64,000 bases of DNA from Streptomyces sp. 1331.2 (lineage in GTDB: Bacteria; Actinomycetota; Actinomycetes; Streptomycetales; Streptomycetaceae). Within the stretch, counting starts at the first letter, position 1; each line of letters opens with the position of its first letter. Below are positions 1 to 9,557 of the stretch, one piece after another. The position numbers were made by a program, and so were the translations under genes. The stretch spans positions 5,015,001 through 5,079,000 of the forward strand of contig NZ_OBMJ01000001.1 of NCBI RefSeq assembly GCF_900199205.1. The letters run 5' to 3'. Below the pieces are notes generated by a model. The model was not told where the DNA came from, did no database searches, and worked only from the letters and a program-made list of their open reading frames with translations.

Positions 1-2794
<2,794 letters not shown>

Positions 2795-2865
2795 CAGTTG
2801 CTCGCGTCCACTGTGTTGTTCTGAAACAACGACCGCCCTGCTGGCGGGTCGGATAGTTTCATAGT
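2795..2865 (+). other. 23S-5S intergenic spacer
   Basis: A 71-base transcribed spacer between 23S and 5S rRNA. It contains a small inverted repeat (GTTGTT..AACAAC near 2815-2831) of the kind used in rRNA processing. No tRNA is present. Confidence 0.7.
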
Positions 2866-2984
2866 GTTTCGGTGGTCATAGCGTGAGGGAAACGCCCGGT
2901 TACATTCCGAACCCGGAAGCTAAGCCTCACAGCGCCGATGGTACTGCAGGGGGGACCCTGTGGGAGAGTAGGACGCCGCCGAAC
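2866..2984 (+). rRNA. rrf: 5S ribosomal RNA
   Basis: About 119 nt beginning GTTTCGGTGGTCATAGCG and containing the conserved loop sequence CCCGGTTACATTCCGAACCC, with the 3' strand ...AGGACGCCGCCGAAC pairing back to the 5' end. It follows the 23S by about 70 bases, the usual order of a bacterial rRNA operon. Ends are set from the terminal helix and may be off by 1-3 bases. Confidence 0.95.
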
Positions 2985-2993
2985 AATTCTTTT

Positions 2994-3030
2994 GAAGAAC
3001 CCCCATCCGGATCCCGGATGGGGGTTCTTC
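2994..3030 (+). terminator. rRNA operon terminator hairpin
   Basis: Perfect 17-bp inverted repeat (arms 2994-3010 and 3014-3030, loop ATC) starting 10 bases after 5S. It ends the rRNA operon. There is no long T tract, as is common in Streptomyces. Confidence 0.88.
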
Positions 3031-3080
3031 GCATTTCCGGACGTTTCCGGACCCCTTTCCGGAATGCGGGCGCCGCGCTG

Positions 3081-3110
3081 TCCCTGTCCCTGTCCCTGTC
3101 TCTGTCCCTG
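3081..3110. repeat. TCCCTG hexanucleotide tandem repeat (5 units)
   Basis: Five tandem TCCCTG units, the fourth a TCTCTG variant, in the non-coding stretch between the rRNA terminator and kdpD. Confidence 0.85.
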
Positions 3111-3164
3111 CCGAACGACCCCCGCCGAGTGGCTGGTCCGTCGTCAATATGCCGCTAAAACCGC

Positions 3165-3184
3165 CTGATCAGTGCACTGATCAG
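3165..3184. promoter_or_regulatory. 20-bp perfect palindrome upstream of kdpD
   Basis: CTGATCAGTGCACTGATCAG is identical to its reverse complement over all 20 bases. It lies 93 bases before the preferred kdpD ATG at 3278 and after the rRNA terminator, a position suited to an operator for kdpDE. A perfect palindrome of this length and moderate AT content stands out here. The binding protein is unknown. Confidence 0.55.
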
Positions 3185-3277
3185 CGGAAAATCACTGCTC
3201 ACGCCGTAGTCTCGAAGGGCAGGGGAACAGGTGTCCGGGGGTGGCTCCCGGACATGGCCGGATCAAGAATGGTGCTC

Positions 3278-5860
3278 ATGGGACGAGGCAGGCTGCGCAT
3301 CTACCTCGGGGCGGCCCCCGGGGTCGGCAAGACGTACGCCATGCTCGCCGAGGCGCACCGGCGGCAGGAGCGTGGCACGGACGTCGTGGTGGCGTTCGTG
3401 GAGGACCACGGGCGCCGGCGTACCGCGGACATGGTCGCCGGGCTGGAGGTCGTGCTGCGCCAGCAGGTCGTGCACCGGGGCGCCAGGTTCTCCGAGATGG
3501 ACCTGGACGCCGTGCTGGCCCGCCGCCCGCAGGTGGCGCTGGTCGACGAACTGGCGCACACCAACGTCCCGGGCTGCCGCAACGCCAAGCGTTGGCAGGA
3601 CGTCGAGGAGCTGTTGGCGGCCGGGATCGACGTGATCTCCACCGTCAACGTTCAGCACCTGGCGTCGCTGGGCGACGCCGTCGCGGGGATCACCGGGGTG
3701 CGCCAGCGGGAGACCGTCCCGGACGAGGTGGTCCGGCGGGCCGACCAGATCGAGCTGGTGGACATGTCCCCGCAGGCGCTGCGGCGGCGCCTGGCGCACG
3801 GAAACGTGTACGCGCCGGAGAAGATCGACGCCGCCCTCGCCAACTACTTCCGCCCGGGCAACCTGACCGCGCTGCGCGAGCTGGCGCTGCTGTGGACCGC
3901 GGACCAGGTGGACGAGTACCTGCAGAAGTACCGGGCCGAGCAGGGCATCGAGGGCACCTGGCAGGCCCGTGAGCGGATCGTGGTGGGCCTGACCGGGGGG
4001 CCCGAAGGGGCGACGCTGATCCGCCGGGCGGCCCGGATCGCGGCCCGCGTCTCCGGCGGTGAGCTGCTCGCCGTGCACATCTCCCGTTCGGACGGGCTCG
4101 CGGGCACCGGCTCGCCGCAGCGGCTGATCGAGCAGCGGGCGCTGGTGGAGAGCCTCGGCGGTTCCTTCCACGCGGTCCTGGGCGACGATCCGGCGGCCGG
4201 GCTGCTGGACTTCGCCCGTGGGGTGAACGCGACCCAGATCGTGCTGGGCACCAGTCGTCGGCCCGCCTGGCAGTACCTGTACGGGCCGGGCGTCGGCACC
4301 ACGGTGACCCGGGAGGCCGGGGACATCGACGTCCACATGGTCACGCACGAGCACGCCGGGCACGGGCGCGGCCGGATACCCGTCCGGCGGACCACCGACC
4401 TGGGCCGGAAGCGGACGGTCGCCGGCTGGCTCGTCGGGCTGGCAGGCCCGCCGCTGCTGGCGATCCTGCTGACCGCGATCGGCGGCCTGGGGCTCTCCAC
4501 CGACATGCTGCTGTTCCTGTCGCTGACGGTGAGTGCGGCGCTGGTCGGCGGGCTGCTGCCGGCGATCGGGTCGGCGCTGGTCGGCTCCTCGGTGCTGAAC
4601 TACTACTTCACGCCGCCGCTGCACACCTTCACCATCAACGAGCCGCAGAACATCATGGCGGTGGCGATATTCACCATCGTCGGGATATCGGTGGCGTCCG
4701 TGGTGGACCTGGCGGCCCGGCGCACCCACCAGGCGGCCCGCAGCCAGACCGAGGCGCAGACGCTCAGCGCGCTGGCCGGCACGGTGCTGCGGGGAGCCCC
4801 CGACGGGGACGGGGTGCTGACCGCGCTGATGGAGCAGGTCCGGGAGACCTTCGGGCAGGAGAGCGCCGCGCTGCTGGAGCGGCCCGATCCGCTCGGCCCC
4901 TGGGTGCCGGTGGCGACCGCCGGGCCGCGGCCGCCGGAACGGCCGGAGGAGGCCGACGTGGACGTCCCGGTCGGCGACAGCCTGGCGCTGGTGCTGCGCG
5001 GCCGGGTGTTGCCGGGGGCGGACCGGCGCCTGCTCGGGGCCTTCGCCGCCCAGGCCGCCGTGGTGTTGGAGCGCCGTCGACTGTCCCGGGAGGCCGTCGC
5101 GGCCCGCAGGGAGGCCGAGGGCAACCGGATCCGGACCGCGCTGCTGGCCGCCGTCTCGCACGACCTGCGCACCCCGCTGGCGGGCATCAAGGCCTCGGTG
5201 AGCTCGCTGCGTTCGGCCGACGTCCAGTGGGACCCGGAGGACGAGGCCGAGCTGCTGGCCGGGATCGAGGACGGGGCCGACCGGCTGGACCACCTGATCA
5301 ACAACCTGCTCGACATGAGCCGCCTGCAGACCGGGACCGTCACGCCGCTGATCCAGGAGACCGACCTGGACGAGGTGGTGCCCTACGCGCTCGGCGGGGT
5401 GCCGCCGGAGTCCGTGCGGCTGGACGTCCCGGAGACGCTGCCGATGATCCGGGCCGACGGCGGTCTGCTGGAGCGTTCGCTGGCCAACCTGGTGGAGAAC
5501 GCCGTCAAGTACAGCCCGGACGGCGTCAAGGTGCTGGTCAAGGCCGATGCGCTGGAACAGCCGGGGGCGCCGGGCCGGATCGAGCTGCGGATCGTCGACC
5601 GCGGGCCGGGGGTGCCCGAGGAGGCGAAGGAGAAGATCTTCGCGCCGTTCCAGCGGTACGGCGACGCGCCGCGCGGCGCCGGGGTGGGCCTCGGACTCGC
5701 GGTGGCGCGCGGCTTCGTCGAGGCGATGGACGGTACGGTCACGGCCGAGGACACCCCGGGCGGCGGCCTCACCATGGTCGTCAGCCTGCCGGCCGTCGAC
5801 CGGCCGCCCGAACCGGACGAGCCGAGCGACGACGGTCCGCTCTCGGAGCTGATCACGTGA
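3278..5860 (+). CDS. kdpD: KdpD-type osmosensitive K+ channel sensor histidine kinase
   Basis: Membrane histidine kinase that senses K+ limitation or turgor and phosphorylates KdpE. From the ATG at 3278 it has about 860 residues. KdpD signatures are in order: Walker A GAAPGVGKT at 11-19 at the very N-terminus, a universal-stress-protein-like domain at about 230-370, a membrane cluster of hydrophobic segments at about 390-490, a GAF-like linker, then HisKA with the phospho-accepting histidine in AVSHDLRTPL (H628) and an HATPase domain (NLVENAVKYSPDG, DRGPGVPEE). The frame stays open upstream to 3149, but the KdpD family begins right at MGRG-LRIYLGAAPG. A -10-like AAGAAT at 3265-3270 would make the 3278 ATG leaderless; 3254 and 3269 are alternatives. 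kdpE follows after 118 bases. The pump genes kdpFABC are absent from the window, and an rRNA operon lies directly upstream. Confidence 0.93.
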   Translation: MGRGRLRIYLGAAPGVGKTYAMLAEAHRRQERGTDVVVAFVEDHGRRRTADMVAGLEVVLRQQVVHRGARFSEMDLDAVLARRPQVALVDELAHTNVPGCRNAKRWQDVEELLAAGIDVISTVNVQHLASLGDAVAGITGVRQRETVPDEVVRRADQIELVDMSPQALRRRLAHGNVYAPEKIDAALANYFRPGNLTALRELALLWTADQVDEYLQKYRAEQGIEGTWQARERIVVGLTGGPEGATLIRRAARIAARVSGGELLAVHISRSDGLAGTGSPQRLIEQRALVESLGGSFHAVLGDDPAAGLLDFARGVNATQIVLGTSRRPAWQYLYGPGVGTTVTREAGDIDVHMVTHEHAGHGRGRIPVRRTTDLGRKRTVAGWLVGLAGPPLLAILLTAIGGLGLSTDMLLFLSLTVSAALVGGLLPAIGSALVGSSVLNYYFTPPLHTFTINEPQNIMAVAIFTIVGISVASVVDLAARRTHQAARSQTEAQTLSALAGTVLRGAPDGDGVLTALMEQVRETFGQESAALLERPDPLGPWVPVATAGPRPPERPEEADVDVPVGDSLALVLRGRVLPGADRRLLGAFAAQAAVVLERRRLSREAVAARREAEGNRIRTALLAAVSHDLRTPLAGIKASVSSLRSADVQWDPEDEAELLAGIEDGADRLDHLINNLLDMSRLQTGTVTPLIQETDLDEVVPYALGGVPPESVRLDVPETLPMIRADGGLLERSLANLVENAVKYSPDGVKVLVKADALEQPGAPGRIELRIVDRGPGVPEEAKEKIFAPFQRYGDAPRGAGVGLGLAVARGFVEAMDGTVTAEDTPGGGLTMVVSLPAVDRPPEPDEPSDDGPLSELIT

Positions 5861-5978
5861 GCCCAGCCGCGGGTCGTAAGTACCCGGACGGCAGTCCCAC
5901 GGCTCCCGAGTGGAGCCCCTGAGCACAGTCCCCAAGCCCAGTCCGTAAGTCAGACAGCCTGAAAGGCGGAGCCCGTAA

Positions 5979-6659
5979 ATGACCCGGGTCCTCGTCGTGG
6001 ACGACGAACCGCAGATCGTCCGCGCGCTGGTGATCAACCTCAAGGCCCGCAAGTACGAGGTGGACGCGGCCCATGACGGCGCGAGCGCCCTGGAACTGGC
6101 CGCCGCCCGGCATCCGGACGTCGTCGTCCTCGACCTGGGGCTGCCCGACATGGACGGGGTCGAGGTGATCCGCGGCCTGCGCGGCTGGACCCGGGTGCCG
6201 ATCATCGTGCTGTCCGCCCGGCACGCCTCGGACGAGAAGGTCGAGGCCCTGGACGCCGGCGCGGACGACTACGTGACCAAGCCGTTCGGTATGGACGAGC
6301 TGCTGGCCCGGATGCGGGCCGCCGTGCGGCGGGCCGAGCCGGTGGCCGGGGAGGCCGACTCGCTGGTGGTCACCGAGAGCTTCACGGTCGACCTCGCGGC
6401 CAAGAAGGTCAACCGGGACGGCGCCGACGTCCGGCTCACCCCGACCGAGTGGCACCTGCTGGAGGTGCTGGTCCGCAACGCCGGGCGGCTGGTCAGCCAG
6501 ACCCAGCTGCTGCAGGAGGTGTGGGGCCCCGCCTACCGCACCGAGACCAACTACCTGCGGGTCTACCTCGCCCAGCTGCGGCGCAAGCTGGAACGCGACC
6601 CCTCGCACCCGCGCCACTTCATCACCGAGCCGGGAATGGGATACCGGTTCGAGAGCTGA
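5979..6659 (+). CDS. kdpE: KdpE-type response regulator
   Basis: OmpR/PhoB-family DNA-binding response regulator, 226 residues, partner of the upstream KdpD. The receiver domain has the acidic pocket D8-D9, phospho-acceptor D52 in VVLDLGLPDMDG and the conserved lysine in VTKPFG. The C-terminal winged helix has the usual trans-activation loop and the ending LRRKLERDPSHPRHF-ITEPGMGYRFE. A ribosome site GAAAGGCGGAG precedes the ATG. It normally activates kdpFABC, which is not in this window, so its targets must lie elsewhere or include the nearby K+ genes. Confidence 0.94.
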   Translation: MTRVLVVDDEPQIVRALVINLKARKYEVDAAHDGASALELAAARHPDVVVLDLGLPDMDGVEVIRGLRGWTRVPIIVLSARHASDEKVEALDAGADDYVTKPFGMDELLARMRAAVRRAEPVAGEADSLVVTESFTVDLAAKKVNRDGADVRLTPTEWHLLEVLVRNAGRLVSQTQLLQEVWGPAYRTETNYLRVYLAQLRRKLERDPSHPRHFITEPGMGYRFES

Positions 6660-6724
6660 CCGCCGTTGCCCCCGGCGGCCGAACGGCCTGCCGCCGGGGG
6701 CCCGGAAACCGGTACCCTTCCCGC

Positions 6725-7132
6725 ATGAGTGGTGACAACAGCAGCGGCCAGCCGCAGGGGCGGTTCCGCCGCATGCTCAGTCGGCTGACCTCTTCGGCCG
6801 AGGAGTTGGACGCCGAGGACCTGCGTCAGGAGAGCGCTGCGGAGTCGGGGTGCACCCCGATCGCCGGCTGCGCGGACCGCGAGCTGGTCACCGTCGCGGG
6901 GACGCTGCGCACGGTGACGCTCCGCCCGCGCGCGGGGGTGCCGGCCCTGGAGGCCGAACTGTTCGACGGTACCGAGGCGCTGGACGTGGTCTGGCTCGGC
7001 CGCCGCTCGATCGCGGGCATAGAGCCCGGTCGCCGGCTGGTCGCCAGCGGCCGGATCAGTCACGCACGCGGGCGCCGCGTGCTGTTCAACCCCCGCTACG
7101 AGCTGCGTCCGGTCGGACACGGGAGCGAATGA
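6725..7132 (+). CDS. OB-fold nucleic-acid-binding domain protein
   Basis: Small protein of 135 residues with a C-terminal OB-fold of the tRNA-anticodon/RecG wedge type: VTVAGTLRTVTL, then VVWLGRRSIAGIEPGRRL and a final GRISHARGRRVLFNPRYEL. It is a Streptomyces-type conserved protein usually next to a DUF3159 membrane protein, as here. The reading frame is open further upstream, but ATG 6725 starts the conserved sequence. It overlaps the next gene by 4 bases (ATGA), so the two are probably co-translated. Exact ligand is not known. Confidence 0.85.
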   Translation: MSGDNSSGQPQGRFRRMLSRLTSSAEELDAEDLRQESAAESGCTPIAGCADRELVTVAGTLRTVTLRPRAGVPALEAELFDGTEALDVVWLGRRSIAGIEPGRRLVASGRISHARGRRVLFNPRYELRPVGHGSE

Positions 7133-7866
7133 GCGTGAACAACCAGCCCGGCGGCGACGCCGCCCAGCTCGACCTGCCCCACGACCCGGCGGCCGAGGAG
7201 GCCGCCCGGAAGGCCGCCTCCAAGGAGGCCGCCGACACCGTGCTGAAGGCCTTCGGCGGCGTACGCGGCATGATCGACATGACGCTGCCCGGCCTGGTCT
7301 TCATCGTCACCTACAACCTGACGCACCAGGTCAGCACCTCCGCGTGGGCCGCGCTCGGTCTGAGCGGGCTCTTCGTGGTGGCCCGGCTGGCACGGCGGGA
7401 GACCATCCAGCACGCCTTCAGCGGGGTCTTCGGCGTCGCCCTCGGCGCCTGGATCGCCATGAAGAGCGGCAAGGCCGAGGACTTCTACCTGCCCGGCCTG
7501 CTCTGGAACGTCGGCTACTGCATCGCCCTGGCGACCTCCGCCCTGGTGCGCTGGCCGATGATCGGCGTGATGCTCGGCCCGATCACCGGCGAGATGTTCA
7601 CCTGGCGCAAGGAGAACCCGGGCCGGCTGGCCGCCTACACGCGGGCGACCTGGGCCTGGGTGGTGATCATGGGCCTCAAGCCGCTGATCCTCTTCCCGCT
7701 GTACTTCACCCACAACGTCAACCTGCTGGGCTGGCTGAAGATCGCCCTGGGGATCCCGCCGCTGCTGCTGGCGATGTACGTCACCTGGCAGATCCTGCTG
7801 AAGGCGCCGCCGCCGATCAAGGCGCAGCTGGACGAGGACGAGGAAGAGGAGGAGCCGGCCAAGTAG
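7129..7866 (+). CDS. DUF3159 family polytopic membrane protein
   Basis: Integral membrane protein of 245 residues with about five hydrophobic segments after a charged Ala-rich N-terminal helix (residues 20-40). The DUF3159 pattern is visible: GGVRGMIDMTLPGLVF, a WNVGY segment, WPMIGVMLGPITGE, and FTWRKENPGRLAAYTRATW. The acidic tail LDEDEEEEEPAK is probably cytosolic. It starts inside the stop codon of the OB-fold gene. Function is not established; its constant neighbourhood with TrkA and OB-fold genes hints at a link to ion transport, which is inference. Confidence 0.85.
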   Translation: MSVNNQPGGDAAQLDLPHDPAAEEAARKAASKEAADTVLKAFGGVRGMIDMTLPGLVFIVTYNLTHQVSTSAWAALGLSGLFVVARLARRETIQHAFSGVFGVALGAWIAMKSGKAEDFYLPGLLWNVGYCIALATSALVRWPMIGVMLGPITGEMFTWRKENPGRLAAYTRATWAWVVIMGLKPLILFPLYFTHNVNLLGWLKIALGIPPLLLAMYVTWQILLKAPPPIKAQLDEDEEEEEPAK

Positions 7867-7875
7867 CCGCCTCCG

Positions 7876-7923
7876 CCGGGACGACCGGAGCGCGTACGGC
7901 CGGGACGACCGGACCGCGTACGG
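7876..7923. repeat. 24-bp tandem repeat, 2 copies
   Basis: Two 24-base copies, 7876-7899 and 7900-7923, differing at one base, between the DUF3159 stop and the terminator hairpin. Confidence 0.85.
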
Positions 7924-7960
7924 CGAAGGGCCCGCACCCCGATGGGTGCGGGCCCTTCGC
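7923..7960. terminator. Bidirectional terminator between DUF3159 gene and trkA
   Basis: Perfect 17-bp inverted repeat (7923-7939 and 7944-7960, loop CGAT) between two convergent genes. Confidence 0.85.
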
Positions 7961-7976
7961 CATGCCTCGCCGGGGC

Positions 7977-8648
7977 CTACTGGGCGCCGGAGGTGGCCGA
8001 CAGCAGCTCCTCCAGCTCCTCCTCGCGCTCCTGGGCGGCGACGAAGAGCAGCTCGTCGCCGCCCTCCAGGGTGTCGTCCTTGCCCGGCACCAGCACCCGG
8101 CCCTCGCGGATGATCGTCACCAGCGCGGTGTCCTGCGGCCAGGCCACGTCGCCGACCCGGGTGCCGACCAGTTCGGTGTCGGAGGCCAGGGTCAGCTCGA
8201 CCAGGTTGGCGTTGCCCTGGCTGAATCGCATCAGGCGGACCAGGTCGCCGACGCTGACCGCCTCCTCGACCAGGGCGGACATCAGGCGCGGCGTGGACAC
8301 GGCCACGTCCACGCCCCAGGACTCGTTGAAGAGCCACTCGTTCTTGGGGTTGTTCACCCGGGCGACCACCCGCGGCACGGCGTACTCGGTCTTGGCGAGC
8401 AGCGAGACGACCAGGTTGACCTTGTCGTCGCCGGTCGCGGCGATCACCACGTGGCAGCGCTGCAGCGCTGCCTCGTCCAGCGAGGTGATCTCGCAGGCGT
8501 CGGCCAGCAGCCACTCCGCCATGGGGACCCGCTCCACCGAGATGGAGTTGGGGTTCTTGTCTATCAGCAGGACCTCGTGGCCGTTCTCCAGCAGCTCGCC
8601 CGCGATCGAGCGGCCCACGGCACCGGCCCCGGCAATGGCGACCCGCAT
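7977..8648 (-). CDS. trkA: TrkA-family K+ uptake regulatory protein (second copy)
   Basis: RCK-domain protein of 223 residues that gates Trk/Ktr-type K+ transport by binding NAD(H) or nucleotide. The N-terminal Rossmann motif GAGAVGRSIAGEL, the acidic end of beta-2 (LIDKNP), the TGDDKVNLVVSLLAK segment and a C-terminal TrkA_C/RCK_C domain (LVELTLASDTELVGTRVGDV) are present. Its ATG overlaps the stop of the first trkA by one base (TGATG), so the two are translationally coupled and probably act as a hetero-oligomer. No TrkH/KtrB-type channel gene lies in the window. Confidence 0.9.
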   Translation of the reverse strand: MRVAIAGAGAVGRSIAGELLENGHEVLLIDKNPNSISVERVPMAEWLLADACEITSLDEAALQRCHVVIAATGDDKVNLVVSLLAKTEYAVPRVVARVNNPKNEWLFNESWGVDVAVSTPRLMSALVEEAVSVGDLVRLMRFSQGNANLVELTLASDTELVGTRVGDVAWPQDTALVTIIREGRVLVPGKDDTLEGGDELLFVAAQEREEELEELLSATSGAQ

Positions 8649-9316
8649 CAGTGACCCTCCTCCTTCGGCCCCTGCGCGAACGCGGCCTCGACGGCCGTCA
8701 GGTCGGCCCGGCGCAGCATCACGTGCACCAGGTCGCCCTCCTGCACCACCATCTGCGGCGCGGGCAGGACGCCCTCGCCGAGCCGGGTGACGAACGCCAC
8801 CCGGGTGCCGGAGGCCTCCTCCAGCTCGCTGATCTTGTGGCCGACCCAGCGCGGGTCGTACGCGACCTCGGCCAGCTGGACGGCACCGCTCGGGTCCTGC
8901 CACAGCGGCTCGGCGCCGCTCGGCAGCAGCCGGCGCAGCATCTGGTCGGCGGTCCAGCGGACCGTGGCGACGGTCGGGATGCCCAGGCGCTGGTAGACCT
9001 CGGCGCGGCGGGGGTCGTAGATCCGGGCGGCGACGTTCTCGACGCCGAAGTTCTCCCGGGCCACCCGCGCGGCGATGATGTTGGAGTTGTCACCGCTGGA
9101 GACGGCGGCGAAGGCGCCGGCCTCCTCGATGCCCGCCTCGCGCAGGGTGTCCTGGTCGAAGCCCACGCCCGTCACCCGGCGCCCGTTGAATCCGGCGCCC
9201 AGCCGGCGGAACGCGGTCGGGTCCTGGTCGACCACGGCCACCGAGTGGCCCTGTTTCTCAAGCGCTCTGGCGAGGGCGGAGCCCACGCGGCCGCAGCCCA
9301 TGATGACGATGTGCAC
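8648..9316 (-). CDS. trkA: TrkA-family K+ uptake regulatory protein (first copy)
   Basis: RCK-domain protein of 222 residues, first gene of the trkA pair. Motif GCGRVGSALARAL with VVDQDP marks the NAD-binding half, followed by GDNSNIIAARVARENFGV and a C-terminal RCK_C domain ending LVHVMLRRADLTAVEAAF. The frame continues upstream, but GTG 9316 is preceded by GAGG nine bases away and starts the family's conserved first strand HIVIMGCG. It is divergent from the KimA-like permease, so the 241-base gap between them probably contains both promoters. Confidence 0.9.
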   Translation of the reverse strand: MHIVIMGCGRVGSALARALEKQGHSVAVVDQDPTAFRRLGAGFNGRRVTGVGFDQDTLREAGIEEAGAFAAVSSGDNSNIIAARVARENFGVENVAARIYDPRRAEVYQRLGIPTVATVRWTADQMLRRLLPSGAEPLWQDPSGAVQLAEVAYDPRWVGHKISELEEASGTRVAFVTRLGEGVLPAPQMVVQEGDLVHVMLRRADLTAVEAAFAQGPKEEGH

Positions 9317-9557
9317 CGGTGCTACCTCACCCGTTCCGTTGGGGTACTGACCTGCGCAAACACCGTTCATCTCCCTTTCCCGCCCGGCTGTCCGGGACGA
9401 GCGTTCTCGTGGGGCGCCGGCCCCGGCAACACCTGGCAATCCGAGTGTTGCCCGCCGACTCGTATCCGACACGCTAGCCGGTCCATAGAACGCAGTCGCG
9501 ACGAAGGGGGGGACAAACGGCGGAGCCTTGTCCGGGGAGCCCCTACGATTCCTTAAC
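9317..9557. promoter_or_regulatory. Divergent promoter region trkA / KimA-like permease
   Basis: A 241-base gap between divergent K+ genes. TACGAT at 9544-9549 has the position of a -10 for a leaderless GTG at 9558. No clear operator palindrome or riboswitch fold could be recognised by eye. Confidence 0.4.

Noticed and set aside
3263..6205. 980-codon open frame on the minus strand opposite kdpDE
   Set aside because: Antisense shadow from GC-rich third codon positions; composition is His/Arg/Gly/Pro-rich and no motifs are present. Similar long minus frames opposite acnA, pepN, clpX and valS were dropped for the same reason.
7096..8514. 472-codon minus-strand frame overlapping the DUF3159 gene and trkA
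   Set aside because: Same shadow pattern; trkA in another frame has clear RCK motifs.
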